This document shows positions 17,153 to 26,419 of a DNA stretch of 64,000 bases, one piece after another. Both the position numbers and the translations under genes were made by a program. The notes under the pieces were generated by a model. That model ran no database searches, was not told where the DNA came from, and was given only the letters and a program-made list of their open reading frames with translations. Positions within the stretch are counted from its first letter, which is position 1, and the number at the start of each line of letters is the position of its first letter. This stretch comes from Desulfuromonas sp. (GTDB lineage: Bacteria > Desulfobacterota > Desulfuromonadia > Desulfuromonadales > BM501): NCBI RefSeq assembly GCF_002868845.1, contig NZ_PKUB01000034.1, forward strand, positions 1 through 64,000, written 5' to 3'.

Positions 17153-18368
17153 ATGGAGTCTACGGTGCAATCCCTGCAGCACGGCGGTGACGTGCTGTTT
17201 CTCATGCTGGGCGCGGTCATGGTCTTTGCCATGCACGCCGGTTTCGCTTTTCTGGAGGTGGGCACGGTTCGCAAGAAGAGCCAGGTCAACGCCTTCGTCA
17301 AAATCCTCTCCGACTGGTCCGTTTCCACGGTCGTCTATTTCATGATCGGCTACCCCATCGCCTACGGGGTCCACTTCCTGGTCCCCGCGGGGGAGTTGCT
17401 CGGCGGAAACCAGGGCTTCGAGCTGGTCCGCTTCTTCTTCCTGCTATGTTTCGCGGCCTGCATCCCGGCCATCATCTCCGGCGGCATTGCCGAGCGCGCC
17501 CGCTTCTGGCCCCAGGTCCTGGCCGGGGCGGTCTTCGCGGGGCTGACCTACCCCCTGTTCGAGTCGTTTATCTGGGGGCGGAACAGCGGCGGTCTGCAGG
17601 CTTTCTTCGAGAGCACGTTCGGGGCCCCCTTCCACGACTTCGCCGGCAGCGTGGTGGTCCATTCCATGGGCGGCTGGCTCGCCCTGCCCGCGGTCCTTAT
17701 TCTCGGCCCCCGGCTGAACCGCTTCGTGCGCGGCAAAAGCCAGCCCATCCCTGTCAGCAACATTCCCTTCCTCGCCCTCGGCAGCTGGATCCTCGCCGTG
17801 GGTTGGTTCGGCTTCAACGTGATGAGCGCCCAGAGCCTGGAGGGGATCTCCGGGCTGGTGGCGGTCAATTCCCTGATGGCCATGGTCGGAGGCGTCCTCT
17901 TCGCCCTCGTGGCGAGCAAGAACGATCCCGGCTTCGTGCACAACGGCGCCCTGGCCGGCCTGATCGCCATCTGCGCCGGTTCAGACCTGGTGCACCCGAT
18001 CGCGGCCTTCGCCATCGGCGGGCTGGGATCGCTGATCTTCGTCTACGGCTTTCAGTGGGAGCAGGAGAAACTGCGCATCGACGACGTGCTCGGGGTCTGG
18101 CCCCTGCACGGCATTGTCGGCACCTGGGGGGGGGATTTCCGCGGGGATTTTCGGCGGTCCGCTTTTCGGGGGAATGGGGGGAGTGTCCTTTATGAGTCAG
18201 CTGGCAGGAAGCCTGCTGGCCGTGGCTTACGCCCTGGTGACCGGCACCGTGGTCTACTTTATTATCTCCAGGGTATTCGGCTTCCGCATGGAGGACGAGG
18301 AGCAGTTCGCCGGTCCGGACCTGTCGATCCACAGCATCCACGCCTACCCCGAGGACTATGTCAAATAG
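17153..18368 (+). pseudogene. amt: Ammonium transporter, frameshifted at a G9 run
   Basis: Amt/Mep/Rh channel for ammonium uptake, about 404 aa once repaired. Recognisable segments: VFAMHAGFAFLEVGTVRKKSQVN, the GGIAERARF helix, DFAGSVVVHSMGGW with a pore-lining His, and LHGIVGTWGG. In frame one the protein runs into nonsense after GTWGG. The correct end (ISAGIFGGPLFGG ... EEQFAGPDLSIHSIHAYPEDYVK) is in the +1 frame. The shift falls in nine consecutive G at 18126-18134; eight G would restore one frame. This is either a sequencing/assembly error, a slippage (phase-variation) site, or true decay. GAGGAGG precedes the ATG. Confidence 0.85.
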
Positions 18369-18503
18369 CCCTGCCAATTTGACGGAGGGGCGTTCAGGAC
18401 GTACAATTTAAAGCACAAGTGATTTCAAGGGGAGCTGGACGCAGCTTCCTTCATCGCCCTGGACGACTTGCCCTCCTGGTCTCCAGGGTGTTTTTTAGCT
18501 GCC

Positions 18504-18550
18504 CAAAACCGACGGCCGCACCGATCTTCATTCGGTGCGGCCGTCGGTCA
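18504..18550 (-). terminator. Terminator between amt and the Rrf2 gene
   Basis: A 17-bp perfect inverted repeat (18508-18524 and 18532-18548) with a 7-base loop. On the minus strand it is followed by TTTTGGG and, further on, a six-T run, and it lies 30 bp past the Rrf2 stop. It may also end amt transcripts. Confidence 0.75.
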
Positions 18551-18577
18551 TTTCTCGCGATCCCTGCCCTGCGCGGT

Positions 18578-19045
18578 TCACTCGGCCGGGGTGTCCTTTT
18601 TCGACATTTTTCCCTTCTCGGCCAGAGCCCCCAGGTTCAGTGTCTCCTGCCGGGCAAGGTGGGCGAAGTTGTAGCGGTCGAGAATGGCCATGATCTCGTC
18701 CTGAACTTCCCTCCAGGCTCCGTGCATAGGGCAGAAGACGTCCCGGTCGCAAAAACCGTCATGGGCCAGGCACTGGTTGAGGTAGAGAGGGCCTTCTTCG
18801 GCCTTGACAACGTCGAGAAGGGTGACTTCGGCGGGGGCCTTGAGAAGGTAAAACCCACCTCCCACGCCTCGCTGGGAACCGACGATGCCTTCCTTTATGA
18901 GAGGCTGGAGGAGTTTTGTGAGGAACGCCGGCGTGACTCCCTGGGTCCTGCAAATGTCCTTCTTGAGGACGATCTCCCCACGGGGTTGCTTGGCCATGAA
19001 GAGCAGGGCCCGAATGGCGTACTCGGTTGCACGGGTGATGATCAT
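18578..19045 (-). CDS. Rrf2 family transcriptional regulator with Fe-S type cysteines
   Basis: A 155-aa winged-helix regulator. The N-terminal part (MIITRATEYAIRALLFMAKQP, VTPAFLTKLLQPLIKEGIVGSQRGVGGGFYL) is characteristic of Rrf2/IscR/NsrR. Three cysteines in Cx6Cx5C spacing (NQCLAHDGFCDRDVFCPMH) sit where IscR and NsrR bind an iron-sulfur cluster, so it probably senses redox, NO or Fe-S status. A palindrome just upstream may be its own operator. The target genes are not evident from neighbours. Confidence 0.88.
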   Translation of the reverse strand: MIITRATEYAIRALLFMAKQPRGEIVLKKDICRTQGVTPAFLTKLLQPLIKEGIVGSQRGVGGGFYLLKAPAEVTLLDVVKAEEGPLYLNQCLAHDGFCDRDVFCPMHGAWREVQDEIMAILDRYNFAHLARQETLNLGALAEKGKMSKKDTPAE

Positions 19046-19062
19046 TGCCAGCCTCCCAATAG

Positions 19063-19079
19063 ATTACCGATGGGGTAAT
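19063..19079. promoter_or_regulatory. Palindrome upstream of the Rrf2 gene, candidate operator
   Basis: ATTACC-N5-GGTAAT, a perfect 6-5-6 inverted repeat ending 18 bp upstream of the Rrf2 ATG. Its position in the promoter region suits self-repression. The half-site is not one I recognise for IscR or NsrR. Confidence 0.45.
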
Positions 19080-19141
19080 GGATACCTCCCGGGAGGGGTT
19101 TTGTCAAGGCCGGGGTCATGCCCCGGATCGGGAAAAGCGGT

Positions 19142-19534
19142 TCAGGCGGCGCCCCGCGCGGTTTCCGCAAGGGCCTGGCGGACCCGCCGCGTCAAGGAGA
19201 GAGCGGTGAAGGGCTTGCGCAAAAAGCCGTCGGCCCCAGAGGAGCGTGCCAAGCCTTCCAGTTCTTCGGCCGGCTTGGTGGACATGAGCAGAACAGGGAT
19301 GTGACGACTGGCCTCGCGCTCCTTGAGAAGACGGACCTTGCGGTCGCCGTTGAGCATCGGCATCATGACGTCGAGGAGGATGAGGTCGGGCCGGCGCATC
19401 GGAGAGTAGATGATGCTGTTGGCCTCGATCCCGGATCCGGCGGTGAACACCTCGAATCCGGCCTGTTCCAGAGCCTCGGAGGCGATGGCCAGAACCAATT
19501 CGCTGTCATCGATAACCACGATTCTCTTCGGCAT
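19142..19534 (-). CDS. Single-domain response regulator (CheY-like)
   Basis: A 130-aa receiver domain with no output domain. Landmarks: acidic pair in VVIDDSE, phosphoacceptor Asp in LILLDVMMPMLNGD, the switch Ser/Thr in LLMSTKP and the Lys in FLRKPF. The protein ends shortly after the receiver fold in a basic helix. No histidine kinase is adjacent, so its partner is unknown. Confidence 0.88.
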   Translation of the reverse strand: MPKRIVVIDDSELVLAIASEALEQAGFEVFTAGSGIEANSIIYSPMRRPDLILLDVMMPMLNGDRKVRLLKEREASRHIPVLLMSTKPAEELEGLARSSGADGFLRKPFTALSLTRRVRQALAETARGAA

Positions 19535-19717
19535 GACCCCTCCACAAAAGACAGTGTTTGTAAAATTAAATCCTTACAGGGAAAACGTCTTGCCGGAACG
19601 ATCGCATTCCCACCACCAAGGTGCCGCAAAATAAATAACAGTGTTCTACTTAGAGGGGTTTCCGGGAAAAGTCAATGGAATTCTCTTTCCCGCCCCGGAC
19701 CCCCTCCGCGTGGGCTG

Positions 19718-19746
19718 TTGACAGGGGGCCGCCGGCTGGGCATCAT
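19718..19746 (+). promoter_or_regulatory. Possible promoter for gluQ
   Basis: TTGACA at 19718-19723 with a 17-bp spacer and CATCAT at 19741-19746; perfect -35, poor -10. It ends 32 bp before the gluQ ATG. Confidence 0.35.
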
Positions 19747-19778
19747 CATGGGACCTTGTTTCCCGGAGTTATTTCTTC

Positions 19779-20699
19779 ATGGACCGTCAGCACCCGACAC
19801 CCCAACCGACCGTCGGCCGCTTTGCCCCCAGTCCTACGGGTGCGCTCCATTTCGGCTCCCTGGTCACGGCGGTCGGCAGCTATTGTCTCGCCCGGCAGAC
19901 CGGGGGAAAGTGGCTGATGCGCATGGAGGACCTGGACACCCCGCGGGTCGTCCCCGGGGCGGCGGACGAGATCCTGTGGACCCTGGAGGCGCTCGGGTTC
20001 GAGTGGGACGAAGAAGTGCTCTACCAGAGCCGCCGCACCGACCGCTACGAAGCGGCACTGGAGCGACTGCGAGAGCAGGGACGGATCTTCGACTGCGGCT
20101 GCACCCGAAAGGAGATCCTGGCCAGCGCCCCTCATCCCGGCGAAGAGGGCCCCGTTTATCCCGGAACCTGCCGGCACGGGCTTGCCGCTGGACGGCGCCC
20201 CCGGGCGCTGCGGGTCCGGGTTCCGGAGGAGAAGGTCTGCTTTGCCGACGGCCTTTTCGGGGCCGTAGAGCAACACCTGGTCAGCGCGGTGGGCGATTTC
20301 GTGCTGCGCCGGGCCGACGGGCTCTTTGCCTACCAGCTCGCGGTGGTGGTGGACGATGCCGAATGCGGGGTAAACCAGGTGGTCAGGGGAGCGGACCTTC
20401 TGTCCTCTACACCACGGCAGGTCTTTCTTTATGCCTGCCTGGGCTGGCCGCCCCCCCGCTTCGTCCACCTGCCCCTGGCCCTGGCCCCCGACGGCGAAAA
20501 GATCAGCAAACGCCACGGGACGCTGGCACGGGGCGACCTCCAAGAAGGCGGGGGGAGCCTCTGCCGGGCGCTGAGGTTTCTCGGCCAGCAGCCTCCCGCA
20601 GGCCTGGACCTGGCGCCCGCCCGGGATGTGCTTTCCTGGGCGATCGCCCATTTCGACCTGAAGCGGGTCCCTTCCCGGTCCCGGCCGGCGGAAGGGTGA
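19779..20699 (+). CDS. gluQ: Glutamyl-Q tRNA(Asp) synthetase
   Basis: A 306-aa truncated glutamyl-tRNA synthetase paralogue without the anticodon-binding domain. It attaches glutamate to the queuosine base of tRNA-Asp. Visible: VGRFAPSPTGALHFGSL (HIGH-like signature), RMEDLDTPR, zinc ligands in DCGCTRKE and YPGTC, and DGEKISKRHG (KMSKS-like). The size is right for GluQ (about 300 aa) and too short for GltX. A lipoprotein gene follows on the same strand after 181 bp. Confidence 0.93.
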   Translation: MDRQHPTPQPTVGRFAPSPTGALHFGSLVTAVGSYCLARQTGGKWLMRMEDLDTPRVVPGAADEILWTLEALGFEWDEEVLYQSRRTDRYEAALERLREQGRIFDCGCTRKEILASAPHPGEEGPVYPGTCRHGLAAGRRPRALRVRVPEEKVCFADGLFGAVEQHLVSAVGDFVLRRADGLFAYQLAVVVDDAECGVNQVVRGADLLSSTPRQVFLYACLGWPPPRFVHLPLALAPDGEKISKRHGTLARGDLQEGGGSLCRALRFLGQQPPAGLDLAPARDVLSWAIAHFDLKRVPSRSRPAEG

Positions 20700-20880
20700 A
20701 GACCGACCCGCGTGCCCCAGGAAGAGGACTTTCCCTTTCGCCCATCAGGCCTCTTCCCCTTCCAGCCGTCTTCTGGTACCGTTGTTCCATGACAGCACTG
20801 CCCGCCGTGGGCCGACTGCCCTCGCACCGGGCAAGGAAGGCGACGAAGCCGGGCATTTTCGTTTGAAAGGCAGGTGCATC

Positions 20881-21666
20881 ATGTTGCGAGCTTTAGCGTT
20901 TACCCTCCTGGTCCTGCTGAGCGGCTGCGCCGGCGTGTTGCCGGGCGGGGCGGAAAAGGACCGGGCCGCGGTCCGGACCCTCGGGGTCCTGCCCCTCCTG
21001 GTGGACGAGGGCTCCGCCATCGGACACCCCGAGCGCCAGGGGGTCGTTGACCTCCTTTACCGCCACAACGTTCTGAAAGAGAGTCGCCTGACGGCCCTGC
21101 TCAAGGAGAGGCGCAAGTTCTTCGACATCAGGCCCATCTCCGGCGACCCGGCCCGGCTTTATGCCCGCTTGGTCCGGGAGCGAGCCCTCGCCGGAGAAGG
21201 GCCGGGACAGACCTGGCAATACCGATTAAATCCTTCTGCGGCGGCCGAACTGGCCCGGGAGGGGGCGGCCGAAGCACTGCTGGTGATCGTTTTCAACGGA
21301 ATCGACCGGAAGGAAAAGCGCTGGGACCGCACCCGGCTCAACTTTCTCGAGGGCGAGTTCAATGCCCTTCTCGCCACCGCCATGGTGGTCTTGCCCTCGG
21401 GGGAGGTGGTCTGGGAATCCTCCGGGGCACCGGGAAAGGCCTTTGCCCTGCTCCAGTACCCCGATTTCGACGAGGCCTTCTACAACCTGACCGACCAGGT
21501 GCAGGTCAAGTTCGTCACCCTCGCCGGTCTGGAGCGCGCCCTGGCCGAACCGGAGCGCGGAGTCTTCGCCCGAAGCCCTTTTCCGCGCCGCTACGGGAAA
21601 CTGTTCGAGGAGATCGCATCCGAGCTAAAACCAGACCGCCTGGTTCCGCAGGGGGGCGTCCGCTGA
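20881..21666 (+). CDS. Putative lipoprotein of unknown function
   Basis: A 261-aa protein beginning MLRALAFTLLVLLSGCAG, a lipoprotein signal with lipobox LSGC, so it is probably anchored to a membrane facing the periplasm. After the Cys the sequence is soluble, with alternating strands (TLGVLPLLVDEG, AAEALLVIVFNGIDRKEKRW, ATAMVVLPSGEVVWESSG) reminiscent of periplasmic/outer-membrane lipoproteins whose function is not known. AAAGGCAGG precedes the ATG. I do not recognise a named family. Confidence 0.7.
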   Translation: MLRALAFTLLVLLSGCAGVLPGGAEKDRAAVRTLGVLPLLVDEGSAIGHPERQGVVDLLYRHNVLKESRLTALLKERRKFFDIRPISGDPARLYARLVRERALAGEGPGQTWQYRLNPSAAAELAREGAAEALLVIVFNGIDRKEKRWDRTRLNFLEGEFNALLATAMVVLPSGEVVWESSGAPGKAFALLQYPDFDEAFYNLTDQVQVKFVTLAGLERALAEPERGVFARSPFPRRYGKLFEEIASELKPDRLVPQGGVR

Positions 21667-21741
21667 CCTGCCCCCCCTGCCCTTCCCCGGCGGAAGAGCG
21701 GCCCGGAGAAGACCCTTTTGGGAAAAAAGAAAAATAACCGA

Positions 21742-21770
21742 TTGACAGGTACGGACAAAGATAGTACATA
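21742..21770 (+). promoter_or_regulatory. Sigma-70 type promoter for rho with a long leader
   Basis: TTGACA (21742-21747), a 17-bp spacer and TACATA (21765-21770). It would start transcription near 21777, giving a leader of about 290 nt before the rho ATG at 22066. No gene is visible in that leader. Confidence 0.6.
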
Positions 21771-21776
21771 GATAAG

Positions 21777-22065
21777 TGACAGTCACCTCGATAGCCTCCG
21801 GTCAAGTTGCAGTCCTGAGCAGTCCATTCGGAACCCATCCAAACTCAATTTTCGTTCATTTAGAAATCTAAATCGCCAGTGGCGGGGGTACCCGCCGCGC
21901 TCCTGTGCGGGTGTCCGAATCAAGGGCAGCTCCCCGCCAACCCACCTCATAATTTGACCTCTGAATCTCATAGAGACACCGAAAATCCTACCCATTACAT
22001 TGTAGCCCGCGGGCGAAAAACCGCGGGGCGGTGCGTCCGGCAGAGCATGCGGCCGAGGAGAATCC
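21777..22065 (+). other. Untranslated leader of rho (about 290 nt)
   Basis: A C-rich, gene-free stretch with several possible small hairpins (cccgcgggc near 22007). Rho is known in some bacteria to control its own mRNA by early termination in the leader, and a long leader with C-rich patches would permit that. The ribosome site is GAGGAGAA before the ATG. Confidence 0.4.
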
Positions 22066-23313
22066 ATGAACCTGAAAGAACTGAAAGAGAAGAAGGCCAC
22101 TGAACTGGCGGCCATTGCCAACAACCTGAACCTTGAAGGCACCGCCGGGATGCGCAAGCAGGACCTCATCTTCGCCATCCTCAACGCCACTGCGGAAAAG
22201 AACGGAGCCATTTTCGGCGAGGGAGTCCTGGAGATCCTCCCCGACGGGTTCGGTTTCCTGCGGGCACCGGACGCCAACTACCTGCCCGGGCCGGACGACA
22301 TCTACGTCTCGCCCTCCCAGATCCGGCGCTTCAACCTGAAGACCGGCGATACGGTCTCGGGTCAGATCCGGCCCCCCAAGGAGGGCGAACGCTACTTCGC
22401 CCTGCTCAAGGTCTCCGAGGTCAACTTCGAGAACCCTTCGGTGGCCCGGGACAAGACCCTCTTCGACAACCTCACCCCCCTCTACCCCGAAGAGCGCATC
22501 CTTCTCGAGACCGAGCCGGACAACCTCTCGGCGCGGGTCATCGACCTGGCGAGTCCGATCGGCAAGGGCCAGCGCGGCCTGATCGTGGCCCCGCCGCGCA
22601 CCGGCAAGACGATGCTGCTGCAGAACATCGCCAACTCCATCACCGCCAACCACCCCGAGGTCTACCTCATCGTGCTCCTTATCGACGAGCGCCCGGAGGA
22701 GGTGACGGACATGCAGCGCAGCGTCAACGGCGAAGTGATCTCCTCGACCTTCGACGAGCCGGCCACCCGCCACGTCCAAGTCGCCGAGATGGTCATCGAA
22801 AAGGCCAAGCGCCTGGTGGAGCACAAGCGCGACGTGGTCATCCTGCTCGATTCCATCACTCGCCTTGCCCGCGCCTACAACACGGTGGTCCCCCCCTCCG
22901 GGAAGATCCTCTCCGGCGGGGTCGATTCCAACGCCCTGCACAAGCCGAAGCGCTTCTTCGGTGCGGCGCGCAATATCGAGGAGGGCGGCAGCCTGACCAT
23001 TATCGCCACCGCCCTGATCGACACCGGCAGCAAAATGGACGAGGTCATCTTCGAGGAGTTCAAGGGCACCGGCAATTCGGAGCTCCACCTCGACCGGCGC
23101 CTGGTGGACAAGCGCACCTTCCCGGCCATCGACATCAACAAGTCGGGCACCCGCCGCGAAGAGCTTCTCCTGGACCAGGTCAGCCTGCAGCGCATCTGGC
23201 TGCTGCGCAAGGTGCTCTCCTCCATGAACGTGGTCGACAGCATGGAGTTCCTCCTGGACAAACTCAGCGATACAAAAACCAACCAGGAATTTTTCGATTC
23301 CATGAACCAGTAA
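22066..23313 (+). CDS. rho: Transcription termination factor Rho
   Basis: Hexameric RNA-dependent ATPase that ends transcription. The 415-aa protein has the N-terminal helical part ([18 protein letters not shown]), the cold-shock RNA-binding fold ([14 protein letters not shown]), and the RecA-like motor with P-loop [11 protein letters not shown]-loop and R-loop region, and [33 protein letters not shown]. No insertion is seen and the length is standard. rpmE follows in the same direction. Confidence 0.98.
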   Translation: MNLKELKEKKATELAAIANNLNLEGTAGMRKQDLIFAILNATAEKNGAIFGEGVLEILPDGFGFLRAPDANYLPGPDDIYVSPSQIRRFNLKTGDTVSGQIRPPKEGERYFALLKVSEVNFENPSVARDKTLFDNLTPLYPEERILLETEPDNLSARVIDLASPIGKGQRGLIVAPPRTGKTMLLQNIANSITANHPEVYLIVLLIDERPEEVTDMQRSVNGEVISSTFDEPATRHVQVAEMVIEKAKRLVEHKRDVVILLDSITRLARAYNTVVPPSGKILSGGVDSNALHKPKRFFGAARNIEEGGSLTIIATALIDTGSKMDEVIFEEFKGTGNSELHLDRRLVDKRTFPAIDINKSGTRREELLLDQVSLQRIWLLRKVLSSMNVVDSMEFLLDKLSDTKTNQEFFDSMNQ

Positions 23314-23428
23314 CCCCTTCGGGGCGGACAAAGCTCTTGCAAATTGGCCCCAAAAGTGGTATCCGTCCCCTTTGCACTTCACAACCCGAACCGAGGCCTG
23401 TACAAGCCAGGCCGCCGAGGAGAATCCC

Positions 23429-23635
23429 ATGAGAGAAGGCATCCATCCCAAGTACGAAGACGTCACGGTCAAGTGCCACTGCGGCGCAACCTTTGAGACC
23501 CGCTCCACCAAGGGCAGCGACATCACTACGGAGATCTGCTCCTCCTGCCACCCCTTCTTCACCGGCAAACAGAAGCTGATTGACACCGCGGGGCGCATCG
23601 AGCGTTTCCGGAAAAAGTACGGGCAGCCCAAGTAA
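23429..23635 (+). CDS. rpmE: 50S ribosomal protein L31 (zinc-binding form)
   Basis: A 68-aa L31. It starts [22 protein letters not shown] and has [33 protein letters not shown]. The four cysteines (CxC and CxxC) needed to bind zinc are all present, so this is the C+ form. GAGGAGAA lies before the chosen ATG; an upstream in-frame start would add 19 residues without homology. It sits between rho and thyX and is closed by a terminator. Confidence 0.97.
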   Translation: MREGIHPKYEDVTVKCHCGATFETRSTKGSDITTEICSSCHPFFTGKQKLIDTAGRIERFRKKYGQPK

Positions 23636-23641
23636 GCTTCG

Positions 23642-23672
23642 GAGACGGCCCATCGAGGCCGTCTCTTTTTTT
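23642..23672 (+). terminator. Terminator after rpmE
   Basis: A 9-bp perfect stem gagacggcc/ggccgtctc with a 6-base loop, followed by seven T. The thyX ATG is only 15 bp beyond, so thyX needs partial read-through or its own start signals. Confidence 0.88.
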
Positions 23673-23686
23673 CGATCCGGCAGATC

Positions 23687-24373
23687 ATGCTTGTTCAACT
23701 ATTGACCCATACCCCCGATCCGGAGCAGGTGGTGGCCTCGGCCGCCCGCCTGTGCTACTCCGCTGCGTCCATCGACCAGCTTCAGGAGAAGAGCCGGGCC
23801 GACAGCGAGACCCTGATCGGCAAGATTCTCGATCTGGGCCACCTCTCTGTGCTGGAGCACGCCTCGTTTACCTTCGGGGTCGAGGGGATCAGCCGGGCCT
23901 GCAGCCATCAACTGGTGCGTCACCGGCTGGCCTCCTACAGCCAGCAGAGCCAGCGCTACGTGGCCCTGAAGGAGCGCTTCGCCGCGGTGACGCCCCCTTC
24001 CCTTGCCGCAAAGCCCGAACTTCTGGAGCGCTACGAGGCCCTGCTGGAGGAGATCCACGGGGTCTACCGGCAGTTCATGGAGGCGGGAGTTCCCGCCGAG
24101 GACGCCCGCTTCGTCCTGCCCAATGCCGCCGCCACAAAGATCGTTCTGACCATGAACGGCCGGGAACTGCTCCATTTTTTCAACCTGCGCTGCTGCCGCA
24201 GGGCCCAGTGGGAAATACGGGCCCTGGCCAAGGAGATGCTGCGCCTGGTCCGGCAGACCGCCCCCGGCCTCTTCGCCAAGGCGGGGCCCGGCTGCCTGCA
24301 GGGAGCCTGCCCTGAAGGTCCGATTACCTGCGGCCAGATGGCCGAGGTGCGCCGGGAATACGCTGACCTGTAG
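23687..24373 (+). CDS. thyX: Flavin-dependent thymidylate synthase ThyX
   Basis: Makes dTMP from dUMP using methylene-tetrahydrofolate, FAD and NADPH. The 228-aa protein contains the ThyX signature RHR-x7-S (RHRLASYSQQS) and HLSVLEHASFTF, plus the C-terminal NLRCCRRAQWEIR segment. No thyA is in this window; ThyX-only genomes are common in anaerobes. The C-terminal end has extra cysteines (GCLQGAC, TCG). Confidence 0.96.
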   Translation: MLVQLLTHTPDPEQVVASAARLCYSAASIDQLQEKSRADSETLIGKILDLGHLSVLEHASFTFGVEGISRACSHQLVRHRLASYSQQSQRYVALKERFAAVTPPSLAAKPELLERYEALLEEIHGVYRQFMEAGVPAEDARFVLPNAAATKIVLTMNGRELLHFFNLRCCRRAQWEIRALAKEMLRLVRQTAPGLFAKAGPGCLQGACPEGPITCGQMAEVRREYADL

Positions 24374-24468
24374 GGCCGCCCTTCGTCCGTCGCGCTTCGA
24401 GGTCCTGTTGACAAGAGCCTCCTCCCCCCCTTCTGACCGCCGACAGCTGTCGGCGAATTAAATTACTT

Positions 24469-25536
24469 ATGTTCAGCAAACTCGAAGAAGTCGTCGACCG
24501 CTTTCGGGAAATCGAAGGCCTGCTTTCCGACCCGGCCACCATGGCCGACCAGGGCAAGTTCCGGGCGTTGACCAAGGAGCACGCCGGTCTGTCGGAACTT
24601 GTCGAGGTCTATGGGGAGCTCCGCAAGACAAACGAGGAACTGGGAGGCAACCGGGAACTGCTAAAGGATTCCGACCCGGAAATCCGTGAGATGGCCAAGG
24701 CCGAGATCCTCGAACTGGAGGAGCGCCAGGGGGAGCTCGAAGGGCAGCTCAAAATACTGCTCCTTCCCAAGGACCCCAACTACGAAAAGAACATCATCCT
24801 CGAGATCCGCGCCGGCACCGGCGGCGACGAGGCGGCCCTGTTCGCCGGAAACCTTTTTCGCATGTATACCCGGTACGCCGAGGGAAACCGCTGGAAGGTT
24901 GAGATCATGACCCTTTCCGAATCGGACGCCGGCGGATGCAAAGAGGTCATCGCCATGATCAGCGGCGACCGGGTCTACTCGCGGCTCAAGTTCGAGAGCG
25001 GCACCCACAGGGTGCAGAGGGTCCCGGAGACCGAGGCCCAGGGGCGCATTCACACCAGCGCCTGCACGGTGGCGGTGATACCCGAGGCTGAGGACGTCGA
25101 TGTCGACATCGACCCCTCGGACCTGCGCATCGACGTGTACAGGGCTTCGGGGGCCGGCGGGCAGCACGTCAACAAGACCGAGTCCGCGGTGCGCATCACC
25201 CACATCCCCAGCGGGGTGGTCGTCTCCTGCCAGGACGAGAAGTCCCAGCACAAGAACAAGGCCAAGGCGATGAAGGTCCTCAAGTCGCGCATCCTCGACA
25301 GCATGCTTGCCGAGCAGCATGCCCAGATGGCTGCCGACCGCAAAAGCCAGGTCGGCAGCGGCGACCGCTCGGAGCGGATCCGCACCTACAACTTTCCCCA
25401 GGGCCGCTGCACCGATCACCGCATCGGCCTGACCCTCTACCGCCTCGACGCCATCATGCAGGGGGAGATCGACGAGATCATCGACGCCCTGGTGACCGAT
25501 TCCCAGACGGCGGCCATGGCCAGCCAGGAGGGTTGA
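24469..25536 (+). CDS. prfA: Peptide chain release factor 1
   Basis: Recognises UAA and UAG stop codons and releases the peptide. The 355-aa protein has the coiled N-terminal domain, [27 protein letters not shown], the anticodon-like domain 2 containing [14 protein letters not shown], and the catalytic GGQ in [13 protein letters not shown]. Its stop overlaps the start region of prmC, whose product methylates the GGQ glutamine. A small hairpin (gccgacagctgtcggc, 24436-24451) lies between thyX and prfA. Confidence 0.97.
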   Translation: MFSKLEEVVDRFREIEGLLSDPATMADQGKFRALTKEHAGLSELVEVYGELRKTNEELGGNRELLKDSDPEIREMAKAEILELEERQGELEGQLKILLLPKDPNYEKNIILEIRAGTGGDEAALFAGNLFRMYTRYAEGNRWKVEIMTLSESDAGGCKEVIAMISGDRVYSRLKFESGTHRVQRVPETEAQGRIHTSACTVAVIPEAEDVDVDIDPSDLRIDVYRASGAGGQHVNKTESAVRITHIPSGVVVSCQDEKSQHKNKAKAMKVLKSRILDSMLAEQHAQMAADRKSQVGSGDRSERIRTYNFPQGRCTDHRIGLTLYRLDAIMQGEIDEIIDALVTDSQTAAMASQEG

Positions 25537-25538
25537 GC

Positions 25539-26399
25539 TTGGGCGAGACCTGGACGGTGCTCCGCATCCTGCAGTGGACCGCGGGGCATTTCGCGCAAAA
25601 GGGGATCGAAGGGGGGCGGCTCGACGCCGAACTCCTTCTCGGCTACACTCTCGGCCTGGACCGGGTGGGGCTCTACATGAATTTCGACCGCCCCCTCACC
25701 CCCGAGGAACTCGGCCGCTTCCGGCAACAGGTTCAGCGGCGGGCCGGGCGTGAGCCGCTGGCCTACATCCAGGGAGAGACGGAATTCTGGTCCCTGCCGC
25801 TTCGGGTCGGGCCGGATGTCCTCATCCCCCGCCCGGAGACGGAGATCCTTGTGGAGGAGGCGCTGAAGAGGGCGACCCCCTCCAGCATCGTCCTCGACGT
25901 GGGGACGGGCAGCGGCGCCATCGCCGTGGCCCTGTCGCACGAACTTCCCGGAGCGTCGGTCACGGGGTTCGACATTTCGCCCGGAGCGCTTCAGGTGGCG
26001 GCAGAAAACGCCCGGCGCAACGGAGTACAAGGGCGCCTGAAGTGGATTGCGGGGGACCTGGCCCGGCTGCCTGCCGGGCCCTACGACCTGATCGTTTCCA
26101 ACCCCCCCTACATCCCGAAGGGAGAGATGGCGGGGCTTATGCCGGAGGTGGGCGGCTTCGAGCCGCACCTCGCCCTGTGCGGCGGCGCCGACGGCCTGGA
26201 CTGCTACCGGCACCTGGCCCGCCAGGCTCCCGGTTGCCTGCGCAGCGGAGGCTGGCTGCTATTGGAGGTCGGGGCCGGACAGGACAACGCGGTGCGCGAC
26301 CTGCTGGACCGGGCGGGGCTGACCGAGACCTTTTGCCGGGCGGACTACGCGGGAATCGGCCGGGTGGTGGGCGGCCGTCTGAGCGACCAAGACATCTAA
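25539..26399 (+). CDS. prmC: Release factor glutamine methyltransferase PrmC
   Basis: SAM-dependent enzyme that N5-methylates the Gln of the GGQ motif in RF1/RF2. The 286-aa protein has an N-terminal helical substrate domain, then the Rossmann fold with [15 protein letters not shown] and the catalytic SNPPYIP. I chose TTG at 25539, 6-7 bases after AGGAGGG; another TTG at 25533 overlaps the prfA stop. Coupling with prfA is functional as well as physical. Confidence 0.95.
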   Translation: MGETWTVLRILQWTAGHFAQKGIEGGRLDAELLLGYTLGLDRVGLYMNFDRPLTPEELGRFRQQVQRRAGREPLAYIQGETEFWSLPLRVGPDVLIPRPETEILVEEALKRATPSSIVLDVGTGSGAIAVALSHELPGASVTGFDISPGALQVAAENARRNGVQGRLKWIAGDLARLPAGPYDLIVSNPPYIPKGEMAGLMPEVGGFEPHLALCGGADGLDCYRHLARQAPGCLRSGGWLLLEVGAGQDNAVRDLLDRAGLTETFCRADYAGIGRVVGGRLSDQDI

Positions 26400-26419
26400 C
26401 GACTGCAACGGTTCTGGAT

